Source: Sporolactobacillus kofuensis
Lineage (GTDB): Bacteria; Bacillota; Bacilli; Bacillales; Sporolactobacillaceae
NCBI RefSeq assembly: GCF_024125425.1
Contig: NZ_JAMXWN010000013.1
Coordinates: forward strand, 1-64,000
Length of the DNA: 64,000 nucleotides
Direction: 5' to 3'
Shown: piece by piece, positions 26,720 to 35,421 of the stretch
How positions within the stretch are numbered: the first letter of the stretch is position 1
Layout: every line of letters starts with the position of its first letter
Position numbers and translations under genes: made by a program
The notes under the pieces: model-generated
Seen by the model: only the letters and a program-made list of their open reading frames with translations
The model's database searches: none
What the model was told of the DNA's origin: nothing

Positions 26720-27892
26720 TCAATGGGTCAGAATTGAACCTGCACTGCGTTTAAATAATTGCCACCACGAAGCACGCTTCACATTTTCTTTAACAATAAG
26801 TGGTGTTTTGGAGATTACGATGTTTTTCTTTTTAACGATAAAATGACCGACAACAGTTCCTGATTTAATTGGCGCCTGTAAAGTGCCTTTCATTTGAATA
26901 GATTTCTTCAGTCCCTTCGTGCTCTCTCCTTTTTTGAGAAGGAGAACAGCGGGACGTTTTGTTACAATTGGGACTTCTGCATGTTCTCCTTTATTGACCT
27001 TAACCAATGCCACTGTTTTATTCTTTTTAAGTAGTGGTTTTGTCATATAGGCTGCAAATGCATTATCCATTAAGGCTGCAATCTCTTTATTTCGTTCTTT
27101 CGGAGTTGGTGCGCCCATGACCACTGCGATAACACGCATTCCGTTCCTTTTTGCAGTCGCTGTGAGACAATATTTTGCTTCGTTTGTAAATCCGGTCTTT
27201 AGTCCATCAGCCCCTGGGTAGGTCTTTATGAGTTTATTCGTATTGACAAGCCAAAATTTCTTATCCGTGTTTTCACGCAGATAGTCTTCATATTTTGATG
27301 TGTAGTGGAGTACTTTAGGATGTTGCAAAAGTGCTCGAGCCATCACCGCCATATCGTGAGCCGTTGTGTAATGATCCGTTATTGGCAATCCAGTAGGATT
27401 AACAAAATGAGTATGTGTTAAGCCTAATTTCTTTGCTTCCCGATTCATATTAGCAACGAAGGCTTTCTCTGACCCTGCGAGAAATTCCGCCATTGCTACC
27501 GACGCATCATTAGCTGATGCAATACAAATCGCATTCAATAGTTCGTCCACAGTCATTGTCTCTCCAGGTTCAAGAAATACCTGTGATCCCCCCATGGACG
27601 CGGCGTGTTCACTCACATTCACTTTATCTTTCAATGAAATTTGGTGTTTTTCCAATGCTTGAAAGATCAAGAGAAGCGTCATGACCTTTGTCATACTCGC
27701 GGGTGGTAACTCTTTGTTTTCATTTTGTTCGAATAGAATCTTCCCAGTCTCCTGCTCGATAACAATTGCCGATTTTAGATTAGCAGTCTCCTTATCTGTG
27801 TTTCCTTTTGTCTCAGCAAATGCCGCAGCCGCTGGAAGAAAGGTCGCAATAATTAGTGCGGCACAAATCGTCCAAATAGAAAATACCCTCAT
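26720..27892 (-). CDS. dacF: D-alanyl-D-alanine carboxypeptidase DacF
   Basis: Forespore carboxypeptidase that adjusts cortex cross-linking together with DacB. Signal peptide (about residues 1-27), S11 domain with ASMTK (SxxK), SAN (in CIASANDASVAMAE) and KTG (in GLKTGFTNEAK), then a C-terminal beta domain and amphipathic tail (SWWQLFKR). 390 residues, standard. ATG follows GTGAGGAGG. It lies upstream of spoIIA as in B. subtilis, where readthrough from dacF also transcribes spoIIA. Confidence 0.94.
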   Translation of the reverse strand: MRVFSIWTICAALIIATFLPAAAAFAETKGNTDKETANLKSAIVIEQETGKILFEQNENKELPPASMTKVMTLLLIFQALEKHQISLKDKVNVSEHAASMGGSQVFLEPGETMTVDELLNAICIASANDASVAMAEFLAGSEKAFVANMNREAKKLGLTHTHFVNPTGLPITDHYTTAHDMAVMARALLQHPKVLHYTSKYEDYLRENTDKKFWLVNTNKLIKTYPGADGLKTGFTNEAKYCLTATAKRNGMRVIAVVMGAPTPKERNKEIAALMDNAFAAYMTKPLLKKNKTVALVKVNKGEHAEVPIVTKRPAVLLLKKGESTKGLKKSIQMKGTLQAPIKSGTVVGHFIVKKKNIVISKTPLIVKENVKRASWWQLFKRSAGSILTH

Positions 27893-27920
27893 GACTAAAC
27901 CTCCTCACAATAATCTTTAT

Positions 27921-27949
27921 CATTCTGTCCATGAGCATTTCTTTTATAC
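27921..27949 (-). promoter_or_regulatory. Candidate sigma-F promoter of dacF
   Basis: On the minus strand GTATA (27949-27945), 14 bases, GGACAGAATG (27930-27921), close to the sigma-F pattern (GYATA, N15-16, GGNNANANT) but with a spacer one base short. It is 29 bp from the dacF start. Confidence 0.45.
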
Positions 27950-28156
27950 AGAAAATCACGCAAAATAATATGTCTTTAGATTAATGAACAACGCAAACGT
28001 TCATTAAGAACACTGAATGGTTATACAAACTTCTCACGTGAGAGTAGAAGAATAGAGTAGCGATTGATGATGGCATAAGTTGATTATTAAAAAGGAACAC
28101 AAATGAGCAACACTTATGATTGATGAATTATTTTAATAGAAGAAAAAAGAGTAAAT

Positions 28157-28199
28157 AAAAACCCCTTGGCATTGGATTTCCAACGTCATGGGGTTTTTA
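28157..28199 (-). terminator. Terminator of pupG
   Basis: AAAAACCCC and GGGGTTTTT arms with a partly paired inner stem (TTGG/CCAA). It lies 29 bp beyond the pupG stop. Confidence 0.75.
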
Positions 28200-28227
28200 G
28201 CATAAACTCATCTTTTTTAATTTTTGA

Positions 28228-29036
28228 TTAGATTGAACGAATAATGGATTTAATTAAGGAAGTAAAATCTGCTTTGACTCGATCAGCCGTTTCTATGACT
28301 TCTTTGTGCGACAACGGCTGATCAAGAATGCCACAAGCCATATTTGTGATACAAGAAATTCCAAGGACATCGAGTCCTAGATGGCTCGCTGCTGTGACTT
28401 CCGGAACAGTAGACATTCCGACGGCATCCGCACCCATCACGCGCATCATACGAATTTCAGCCGGTGTTTCATATTGCGGACCATGCGTTGCAAGATATAC
28501 ACCTTCCTGAACATGAATATTCAGTGTTGAAGCGCCTGCTTTGCCGTATGAATCAATGCCGGACTATATGCATGCGACATATCTGGAAATCGCGGTCCAA
28601 GTTCATCTTCATTCGGACCGATCAGTGGGCTACCCCCGAGCATATTGATGTGATCATTAATTAACATTAAATCGCCTGGTTGAAATGAGGTATTTATCCC
28701 ACCACATGCATTAGTCACAATCAATTTTTCTATGCCCATTGCCTTCATGACATAGACAGGAAAAGCAACTTGTGCCAAAGAGTAACCCTCATAATGGTGA
28801 TAGCGTCCTTGCATTGCAACAACCGTTTTCCCTTCAAGCTCGCCGATCACAAATTGGCCTTTATGACCCTTAACGGTTGATTCAGGAAAATGAGGAAGCG
28901 AATGGTAAGGAATGCGATCCGCATCCGCTATCTCTTCTGCAAGGTCCCCGAGACCGGAGCCTAGGATTAAACCGATATGGGGTTTTTGATTTGTATAGTG
29001 TCTGAGTTTGTCCATAACTTCTTTTATTGGTTTCAT
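28228..29036 (-). pseudogene. pupG: Purine nucleoside phosphorylase PupG, frameshifted
   Basis: Trimeric PNP family, inosine/guanosine phosphorolysis. The N-terminal 171 codons (LILGSGLGDLAEE, MQGRYHHYEGYS, VTNACGGINTSF, GPNEDELGPRFPDMSHAY) end at a TGA at 28521-28523. The rest continues in another frame: HVQEGVYLATHGPQYETPAE, then GADAVGMSTVPEV and ILDQPLSH. One missing base near 28524 (CACTGAATATT, where CAC TTG AAT ATT would restore the frame) accounts for it. Both halves together equal the normal length of about 270. No homopolymer is involved. It starts with GGAGCG before ATG, downstream of xerD. Confidence 0.88.
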
Positions 29037-29076
29037 GTAAATCGCTCCAGTCAGTCGATCGATACGATCTTTTATA

Positions 29077-29994
29077 CTATTCTTTTACACGAGGATGGAA
29101 ACTTGCGTACAATTTCTTCAACGGCGGTCGCTTCGGAAGAGAATACCTCAGTACAGTAGAGGAAGGTGAGCGGCCGAGCAGTTCATCAATGAATTCAAGA
29201 GAAGCACCATTTTGCAACAAGTGTGCGGTTAAGGATTGGCGAAGCGTTTCCGGTGATAAAGAAATGGCCAGACCCGCAATTTCAGCATTGTGCTTAAGGA
29301 TCTTCCAAACCCCTTGCCTTGTAAGCCTTCTATTCAATCGATTGATAAATAGAGGCTGTTCAGCCTTTTCTTCCTCTGCCGATTCATGATCCATGTTCAT
29401 ATATTGGTCAAGTGCTTCAATTGCAGGAGGGTTAAGCGGAATAATCCGTTCACTCCCTTTTTTTCCGCCGACACACTGAACAAATTCTAGTTCAAGATTC
29501 ACATGTTCACGATTTAATTGGATGCATTCGGAGACACGCATCCCAGTGGCATACAATAATTCGAGCATTGCCCGATCACGTCTTCCGAGCTTTGTACTCG
29601 AATCGGGAGCTTTTAGAAGCTTATTTACCTGGTCAATGGTCAAGAGGGTAGATAATGTACGCGGTTCTACATTCGGAATTTCCAATGTATAAGCGGGGTC
29701 ATGTGTCATCTGATGATTCCGAAGTAAGTAGCGATGAAATCCACGTACCGCAGCAGCCTTTCTTGCTTGTGTCGTTGTTGCATTGCCTCGATCTTTTAAA
29801 TAATAGAGATATTTTATCACAACCAAGTCCGTGACATTTTCCCAAGCAGTACAATGCTCTTGATAAATGAGATAATCCAAATATTGATGCAAGTCGTTCC
29901 TGTAGGCCTCAATAGTGTTTTTTGAGAGACCACGATCTTTGATTAGAACAGCTAAAAAGTCATCCAACTGTTTCTTCAATCGCTCACTCTCCAT
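29077..29994 (-). CDS. xerD: Tyrosine recombinase XerD with changed active site
   Basis: XerD resolves chromosome dimers at dif and, in B. subtilis, unloads SMC complexes at the terminus. 305 residues: N-terminal SAM-like core-binding domain (RGLSKNTIEAYRNDL) and catalytic domain with the first arginine in LYATGMRVSE, a lysine in GGKKGSER and the nucleophile tyrosine in LRYSL. The usual PHTLRHSFATHLL is PETLRQSLTAHLL, so the HxxR histidine is glutamate, and LLGHADIS is LLGRSPSS, so the second histidine is arginine. Codons CCG-GAA and GGC-CGC confirm both. It overlaps the yqzK-like gene by 11 bases. Confidence 0.88.
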   Translation of the reverse strand: MESERLKKQLDDFLAVLIKDRGLSKNTIEAYRNDLHQYLDYLIYQEHCTAWENVTDLVVIKYLYYLKDRGNATTTQARKAAAVRGFHRYLLRNHQMTHDPAYTLEIPNVEPRTLSTLLTIDQVNKLLKAPDSSTKLGRRDRAMLELLYATGMRVSECIQLNREHVNLELEFVQCVGGKKGSERIIPLNPPAIEALDQYMNMDHESAEEEKAEQPLFINRLNRRLTRQGVWKILKHNAEIAGLAISLSPETLRQSLTAHLLQNGASLEFIDELLGRSPSSTVLRYSLPKRPPLKKLYASFHPRVKE

Positions 29995-30235
29995 CTCGTA
30001 AAAATTCTATAAGCCTTGCATAATCATGCTGAACATGCCAAAACATGTATTGCCCTTCGCCACCAGTTGTTATTGCGCTCACCTCGGCAGCCCCAGCCCC
30101 AGGCTCCTCATACCGGTGGACATTCTGCTGATGTTGATCCATCCAAATCATTCCATAATAAAATACAGCTGTCAATAAAATGAATACTATCAGCATTTTT
30201 AATAATTGAATGGTTGTTTGACTAGTATTTTTCAT
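29984..30235 (-). CDS. yqzK: YqzK-like small membrane protein (DUF4227)
   Basis: 83 residues with one membrane segment (about 12-30, LLKMLIVFILLTAVFYYGM), then a soluble tail with the family-like motif HRYEEPGAGAAEV. Location between fur and xerD is that of B. subtilis yqzK. No function is known. It is translationally coupled to xerD. Confidence 0.7.
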   Translation of the reverse strand: MKNTSQTTIQLLKMLIVFILLTAVFYYGMIWMDQHQQNVHRYEEPGAGAAEVSAITTGGEGQYMFWHVQHDYARLIEFLRDGE

Positions 30236-30375
30236 TTTTTACCCCTGCCTGTCCTCACATGAATGATCGCTTATTCATTCATATGAACTTTGATGCTAAA
30301 AACATGCAGACAGCAGGAGTTAAATGTCAAGATTCTTCCTATGTATTACAAACTTTCAGTCCTTATTTGTATCCA

Positions 30376-30422
30376 TCGCGCTTTGATTGCTCGCTTGCCG
30401 CGGGCGATCTCGCATCTTCGCT
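30376..30422. repeat. Dispersed repeat, internally deleted copy
   Basis: TCGCGCTTTGATTGC and TCGCTTGCCGCGGGCGAT match the left half of copies A/B, and CTCGCATCTTCGCT matches the right end. The middle of about 80 bp is missing. It lies between fur and the yqzK-like gene. Confidence 0.75.
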
Positions 30423-30462
30423 GAATTATCCGGACAAAAACTTTAAATGTAAATATTTTTTG

Positions 30463-30491
30463 AAAAAACAGCCTGAATAGCTCAGGCTGTT
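30463..30491 (-). terminator. Terminator of fur
   Basis: Perfect 10-bp stem AACAGCCTGA / TCAGGCTGTT with a 5-base loop and a following T-run on the minus strand. Confidence 0.85.
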
Positions 30492-30504
30492 AATGATCAA
30501 ATGG

Positions 30505-31005
30505 TCATACTTTTTCAGGTTCTTTTTCAAATTCCTTTTCTTTATTCAAACGATTTTCTTCTTCATGCTTTTCTAAACAGCGATGGCAAATGCCATGAAA
30601 AGTCAAGCGATGATCTTTGACTTTAAAATGCCATTTACGCTCCACCACTTTCTCAACTTCTCCAAGCAAATCTTCTTGGATTTCATCAACTGAACCACAT
30701 TCAATGCAAACCAAATGATGATGAAAGTGACTTGCACCTTCTCGACGAAGGTCATAACGCGAGACGCCATCTCCAAAGTTAATTTTGTCAACAATCTTCA
30801 ACTCTGACAATAACTCAAGTGTTCGGTATACTGTGGCTAGGCCGATTTCAGGAGCTTTCTCCTTCACAAGAAGATAGACATCTTCAGCGCTCAGATGATC
30901 TTGTTCATTTTCCAACAAGACTCTGACTGTCGCTTCTCGTTGGGGCGTCAATTTGTATTTTTGAGCATGAAGCTGTTTCTTAATTCGATTAATTCTGCCT
31001 TCCAT
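30505..31005 (-). CDS. fur: Ferric uptake regulator Fur
   Basis: Iron-dependent repressor of the Fur family. 166 residues, slightly longer than usual because of a Lys/Glu-rich tail (about 145-166). Winged helix in residues 1-85 (YKLTPQREATVRVLL, GLATVYRTLELL), then metal sites HFHHHLVCIECGSVDE and the second cysteine pair CHRCLEKHEEE. PerR- or Zur-type identity is less likely: the gene sits between spoIIM and yqzK/xerD, as fur does in B. subtilis, and the regulatory histidines follow Fur. A PerR-like box is upstream. Confidence 0.88.
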   Translation of the reverse strand: MEGRINRIKKQLHAQKYKLTPQREATVRVLLENEQDHLSAEDVYLLVKEKAPEIGLATVYRTLELLSELKIVDKINFGDGVSRYDLRREGASHFHHHLVCIECGSVDEIQEDLLGEVEKVVERKWHFKVKDHRLTFHGICHRCLEKHEEENRLNKEKEFEKEPEKV

Positions 31006-31181
31006 ACAAGCCCCTCCTTCGCAAGAACAAATCCATCGTTATATCGGCAACAAATCATTTGAGGTTGTCGGCAATGCGGGTGATCGTGAATGAAAATTGT
31101 CAAAGAAGATGACATATTATCAATAAAACCACTGTCTATCATGGGTAAATTATAATCCTTATTGAGAATGGTGTCAATTAA

Positions 31182-31213
31182 GTATAATCATTTTCAAATT
31201 ATAATTATTGTAT
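31182..31213 (-). promoter_or_regulatory. PerR-like and Fur-like boxes upstream of fur
   Basis: TTATAATTATTGTAT (31199-31213) matches the PerR box (TTATAATNATTATAA) with two mismatches in the second half. GTATAATCATTTTCA (31182-31196) is a weaker Fur-type 7-1-7 match. B. subtilis fur is repressed by PerR. The region is very AT-rich, so chance matches are possible. Confidence 0.4.
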
Positions 31214-31247
31214 TTAAAAATAGTGACAACTTCTTATAGAACACTGT

Positions 31248-31880
31248 TCACGAAATGATCATCCTTATGAGAACAGGTGATACATAAGCTTCGTATCCTG
31301 AAGCAGCGGCAGCAATCAGGCTTGTACTTGCCAATACCAGACCATAATTGATAAACTGTGGAAGCATCGCTTGCTTTCTTGTTTTCATCAATAACTGTCG
31401 GAACATCTTTAAAGAGAAAGCAACTGCAAGTACTGCGATAAATAAATAGTTAGGGATCGTTAATAGATTCTGAGGAAATATACTGACCAGTACGGTCAAT
31501 AGCCCCTTTACCCCCATTTCACTAATCAGAAAACCAACGGTAAAGCCAAGGAACATCCCTTTGACAAAAATGAGCAAGAAGATGAACGGTAATCCGATCA
31601 CTGAGAGCCCAAGCACCCAGATTAAAATCTGAAACTGCAGATCGTGAAAGAGACTTTCTTTGAACAGCGCTTGGGGATCGGCAATTTGATTCTTCGCTAA
31701 TTCTCCGAAGAACTGTTGTAAATAATTAAGAAGATCACTTCTGGATTCATAGGAAAGACAATTCACAACAATTGCACCGAAGATAATGCCCATTAGGAGT
31801 AATCCTGTCACAAAGGTATATAGGGACATATAGTCTTGTACATGCTGGGCAAGAGCTTTTTTTAATCGCTCGTTAATCAT
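31248..31880 (-). CDS. spoIIM: Stage II sporulation protein M
   Basis: Scaffold of the SpoIIDMP complex that drives engulfment through peptidoglycan remodelling at the septum. 210 residues with about five membrane segments. Recognisable are the N-terminal cytoplasmic stretch, TGLLLMGIIFGAIVVN (TM1), the long extracytoplasmic loop and FVKGMFLGFTVGFLISEMG, then SIFPQNLLTIPNYL. The family is typically about 215 residues. Position next to fur as in B. subtilis. Confidence 0.93.
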   Translation of the reverse strand: MINERLKKALAQHVQDYMSLYTFVTGLLLMGIIFGAIVVNCLSYESRSDLLNYLQQFFGELAKNQIADPQALFKESLFHDLQFQILIWVLGLSVIGLPFIFLLIFVKGMFLGFTVGFLISEMGVKGLLTVLVSIFPQNLLTIPNYLFIAVLAVAFSLKMFRQLLMKTRKQAMLPQFINYGLVLASTSLIAAAASGYEAYVSPVLIRMIIS

Positions 31881-31987
31881 CTTGTCGACCTCCCGACTCG
31901 TTCGATCATCTGAAATCTATAATCTCATTCTATGATTTTTTCAGATAACTATGACCAAGCCGGTTACTGTCGCTCTATTCTCACTTA

Positions 31988-32533
31988 TTAATGACGTAAT
32001 GCCCTCAACTGCATGAATTGAACTGCATAGATAGACTTCGCATCATAGATTCGATGATCTTCAGCCATTCTAATGGCTTCTTCCAAGTCAACCGCACGAA
32101 CTTCAAGAAACTCATCTTGATCTAAATGTTGCTCCCCCTTCTTAATGAGAGAATCTGTAAAATAGATATGTAAGAGTTCGTCAGAGAAGCCCGGTGATGA
32201 ATAGAATGAGGCAATTTTTTTCATTTCTCTGCACTGGTAGCCCGTCTCTTCCTCGAGTTCACGGCGAGCGGAGTCATCAGGATCTTCTCCTGGTTCAAGC
32301 TTTCCCGCAGGAATTTCAAAGATAATACTGTCGAGTGGATAGCGATATTGTCTTACAAGAAGCAATTTTCCATCCTCATCCACAGCAATGATTGCGACCG
32401 CTCCCGGATGTTTGACAACTTCGCGGGTGGATTCCTGACCATTTGGTAAAAGCACCTTATCCAAAAATAAATGAACAATTCTTCCTTTAAATAGTTCTTG
32501 AGAACTTTTCTTCTTTTCAGTTAATCCGTCCAT
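31988..32533 (-). CDS. nudF: ADP-ribose pyrophosphatase NudF
   Basis: Nudix hydrolase splitting ADP-ribose into AMP and ribose-5-phosphate. 181 residues; the Nudix box GKLEPGEDPDDSARRELEEE matches GX5EX7REUXEEXGU, and VRQYRYPLDSIIFEIPAG upstream is typical of the ADP-ribose subfamily. ATG 32533 is chosen over GTG 32542 because AAAGGAT is then 9 bases away. Upstream of spoIIM as in B. subtilis. Confidence 0.9.
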   Translation of the reverse strand: MDGLTEKKKSSQELFKGRIVHLFLDKVLLPNGQESTREVVKHPGAVAIIAVDEDGKLLLVRQYRYPLDSIIFEIPAGKLEPGEDPDDSARRELEEETGYQCREMKKIASFYSSPGFSDELLHIYFTDSLIKKGEQHLDQDEFLEVRAVDLEEAIRMAEDHRIYDAKSIYAVQFMQLRALRH

Positions 32534-32837
32534 TAATTCCACATCCTTTTTTCCTCAAATCCATTATTTAGGAACGCATTTCTTTTTTCATTTTATCATA
32601 GTCAGACGTTACGTTATGAACTGTATGATCATTACTCTGTGTCAAATTTTCCGAATCCGAAGTACTCGTGATCAGTAGGGAAGTCCCGTAGGCAGCTCGC
32701 ACCTAATCTTCCTAATTTCCCTTTCCGAGAACTATTTTACGCAACCTATTATTAATCATGTCGTGACTATTCTTCCATTTTGATTTATAGTGTGAGCAGT
32801 GTTATTGAATTTATCAATCTATATTGAGGTGGCAATC
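32534..32837. other. Intergenic region nudF-MFS gene
   Basis: About 300 bp between divergent genes. A decayed fragment of the dispersed repeat (TCCCGTAGGCAGCTCGCACC, 32684-32703) can be aligned to the right end of copies A/B. Nothing else is recognised. Confidence 0.5.
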
Positions 32838-34109
32838 GTGAACAGCCAAGGGCATACACCAATGATGCAATCTAAGTGTAAGATTCCTCAAATTCTCCTC
32901 CCCGTTTATCAGTCGCAAGCCTTTCGCTCTTTGTGGATCGGCAATACATTTTCTAATTTTGGCTCATCAATTACAGGTGTGATTATTCCACTACTCGTCT
33001 ACTCTTTATCTCAGTCAACAGTAGCGATGGGTTTGATTATGACTGCGTATATGTTGCCCAATGTACTCATGCTTCCCTTTGCAGGCGTTATCGTTGATAA
33101 ATATAATCGTGCAAAAATCATGCGTCTGACAGACTTCATTCAAGGTTTCATTGCATTAACAATTATGAGTTTAGCATTGACACATTTGTTAACGATACAA
33201 TTACTGATCATCTTCGCAGTTATGCTTGGTCTATGTAGCGGTCTGTTTCAGCCGGCTTTTTCCGCAATGCGGGCTTCTGTGTTCACGCCCGACATCCGTA
33301 CCTCAGCAAATGCTTTGAATCAGCTCAGTGTTCAAGGGATGCGTTTGATCGGTCCGGCGATTGGTGGCATGATTGTCGCACTTTGGTCGGCTCCTGTAGG
33401 CTTTGGCATTGACGCCCTAACCTTTTTTATTTCATTTATTTGTCTTCTTTTTTTGACAAAGGAAGGCGAGATTAACAAAAATGTTAAAACAGAAACGGAA
33501 AAATCTTCTTTGTTCAAAGAAAGCCTCGGAGGCATTCGAGTTATCAAGAATAACACGTGGCTCTGGGTCACAATTCTCGCTTTTTGCTTCATTAATATTT
33601 GTACATCAGGTGTTATTGTGATACTCATTCCATGGCTACTTAATGTGCACGATCATTTTCCTTCTTATGTATATGGCTTTGTAATGTCCGGTGAGGCAGT
33701 GGGTTCCGCACTCGCAGCATTTATTTTTGGAATGCGCAAAACCTGGAGGTACCGCGGAATTATTGCATACCTTGGTGTGGGTATCGGTGTTGCCGCTTTT
33801 TTGATCATGCCATTTGTTCATAGTCCGGTTGTAATTAGTTTGTTGATGACTCTAGAAGGGCTAGGAAGTATGATTTTTGGATTGATTTGGGAAACCAGTC
33901 TCCAGGAATTCGTTGAGCCGGAGTCTTTCGGTCGTGTAGCAAGTCTGGATATGCTCGGATCATTTGCATTGCTTCCGGTCGGTTATCTATTCACCGGTTG
34001 GTTTGCAAGTATGATTGGCGGCATCTCTGCCATGGTCGTGTTGAGCATGTCCGGACTGTTCATGATCGCCATTTGTCTCTTTATCCCTGCAATTAGGAAC
34101 TATGATTAA
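32838..34109 (+). CDS. Major facilitator superfamily exporter
   Basis: 423-residue MFS permease with 10-12 membrane segments, of the MFS_3 / enterobactin-exporter-like group. It shows RSLWIGNTFSNFGSSITGVIIPLLV in the first segment, GVIVDKYNRAKIMR as the loop 2-3 motif, and QPAFSAMRASVFTPDIRTSANAL. GTG 32838 follows GAGGTGG; an earlier in-frame GTG at 32799 has no ribosome site. It is a monocistronic accessory gene; the substrate cannot be told. Convergent with tag. Confidence 0.85.
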   Translation: MNSQGHTPMMQSKCKIPQILLPVYQSQAFRSLWIGNTFSNFGSSITGVIIPLLVYSLSQSTVAMGLIMTAYMLPNVLMLPFAGVIVDKYNRAKIMRLTDFIQGFIALTIMSLALTHLLTIQLLIIFAVMLGLCSGLFQPAFSAMRASVFTPDIRTSANALNQLSVQGMRLIGPAIGGMIVALWSAPVGFGIDALTFFISFICLLFLTKEGEINKNVKTETEKSSLFKESLGGIRVIKNNTWLWVTILAFCFINICTSGVIVILIPWLLNVHDHFPSYVYGFVMSGEAVGSALAAFIFGMRKTWRYRGIIAYLGVGIGVAAFLIMPFVHSPVVISLLMTLEGLGSMIFGLIWETSLQEFVEPESFGRVASLDMLGSFALLPVGYLFTGWFASMIGGISAMVVLSMSGLFMIAICLFIPAIRNYD

Positions 34110-34126
34110 GCGTGGAAAATGTTTAA

Positions 34127-34714
34127 TTAGTGTCGGGTGATTTCATCAAAACAAAAGCAATGCGTCACATGATCGTTCACCATTCCTGTTGCTTGCATAA
34201 AAGCGTAGCAAATCGTTTCGCCAACAAATTTAAAGCCTCTTTTTTTCAAAGCTTTACTCATTACTCGTGATTTTTCACTAGAAGAAGGAATCGAACCTTC
34301 CTCCGAGAAATGATGAGTGATTGGTTTACCGCCAATGAATGACCAAATATAATCGCTAAAAGATTGTTCTTGTTCAATTTCCAGATACGCCTTTGCATTG
34401 ACAATGATCGCATTAATCTTCAATCGATTACGAATGATCCCTGAATTTCCCATCAATTGTTCGACTTTGTCATTATCATAGTTTGCAATGACTTGGGGAT
34501 CAAAGTTTGCAAATGCCTCTCGATAAGCATCGCGTCGTTTTAAGATGCTGATCCAGCTTAAACCGGCTTGCATACCCTCCAAGCAAAGCATTTCGAATAA
34601 TTCTTGTGAATCATAGTGAGGACGACCCCATTCAAGATCATGATAGTCGATATAATCAGGATCGGAAGTGGACCATGCACATCTCCTCTTTTCAATCTCA
34701 TGTTGTACTTTCAT
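34127..34714 (-). CDS. tag: DNA-3-methyladenine glycosylase I
   Basis: Excises 3-methyladenine from alkylated DNA. 195 residues with the Tag signature: RCAWSTSDPDYIDYHDLEWG (zinc ligand Cys and the aromatic motif), LFEMLCLEGMQAGLSWI including the catalytic glutamate region, and FVGETICYAFMQATGMVNDHVTHCFC containing the second zinc ligands (H...C). All expected ligands are present. The ATG at 34714 lies 6 bases after GAGGTG. Confidence 0.93.
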   Translation of the reverse strand: MKVQHEIEKRRCAWSTSDPDYIDYHDLEWGRPHYDSQELFEMLCLEGMQAGLSWISILKRRDAYREAFANFDPQVIANYDNDKVEQLMGNSGIIRNRLKINAIIVNAKAYLEIEQEQSFSDYIWSFIGGKPITHHFSEEGSIPSSSEKSRVMSKALKKRGFKFVGETICYAFMQATGMVNDHVTHCFCFDEITRH

Positions 34715-34735
34715 CACATTCACCTCGATTTTCGA

Positions 34736-35278
34736 TTAATTAATTAATTTTGTCTTAAAAATGGCATGCATGTGGTTCAGAAACAACTGATGCTGATCGG
34801 TAAACGTTGCCATGCCTTTGTTGTGAGCAATTGTTTTATAACCACGGGAATACGCACCGTAAGCAGTTAGAAAATCACAAATATCTGTACAAACACCAGT
34901 GAGATGAACAGTATCAATCGAGTGTGCACGTAACATTTGGTCTAAATCGGTACCCATAAAAGCATCATATTCTGGCTTGGGAACAAAAAAGACATTCGAT
35001 TCAGTCTTATGCGCCTGAAACCAGACATTCAGATTTCCATACAATTCAGCGCCCCATGTTCCTTTAATATTATGAGGCGGCCATAATTGAAAATGTGCAT
35101 CGTTCTGCTCATGTGCGTCCATACAGAAAAAGATCGGTTTTTCTGCTTCAAAGAATTGATTGGCCATATCGACAATATACGGCACGATTTTCTGTGCCGG
35201 CTTGCCTGCTGTCAATCCACCATGCTCATCCACAAAGTCATTACTCATATCAATGATAAGAAGTGCTTCATTCGCCAC
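34736..35278 (-). CDS. pncA: Nicotinamidase, isochorismatase family
   Basis: Hydrolyses nicotinamide to nicotinate for NAD salvage. 180 residues with the triad aspartate in IIDMSNDF, the lysine in PPHNIKGTWG, and the nucleophile cysteine in GVCTDICDF; DAHEQNDAHF supplies metal ligands. It closely follows the B. subtilis PncA pattern (PPHNIKGT, FxGTDLD, HLTGVCTDIC). GTG 35278, 7 bases after GGGGGG, is preferred over ATG 35293. Same direction as tag, 21 bp upstream of it. Confidence 0.85.
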   Translation of the reverse strand: MANEALLIIDMSNDFVDEHGGLTAGKPAQKIVPYIVDMANQFFEAEKPIFFCMDAHEQNDAHFQLWPPHNIKGTWGAELYGNLNVWFQAHKTESNVFFVPKPEYDAFMGTDLDQMLRAHSIDTVHLTGVCTDICDFLTAYGAYSRGYKTIAHNKGMATFTDQHQLFLNHMHAIFKTKLIN

Positions 35279-35421
35279 AAAAAGACCCCCCATTCATAAT
35301 TAACTCTACTCTATCACGGCTCGCTGTTCCTTAACAGTAAAACGAGAGAAACAATTCTTTCCGTTCATGTGGGATTCTGCTAAAATGAGAACAAGATGAT
35401 TTGAAAAGAGGAAGATTTGCG

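Larger units (their letters stand above)
27893..28227. other. Intergenic region dacF-pupG
   Basis: 335 bp. It holds the dacF promoter candidate at its left end and the pupG terminator at its right end (28157-28199). The AT-rich remainder shows no gene or recognised site. Confidence 0.6.

Noticed and set aside
28228-28449. A separate short nucleoside phosphorylase gene
   Set aside because: It is the 3' part of pupG; the frame continues upstream of its ATG into the sequence after the frameshift.
30259-30480. Plus-strand frame of 73 codons
   Set aside because: It runs through the dispersed repeat and the fur terminator; no ribosome site or domain.
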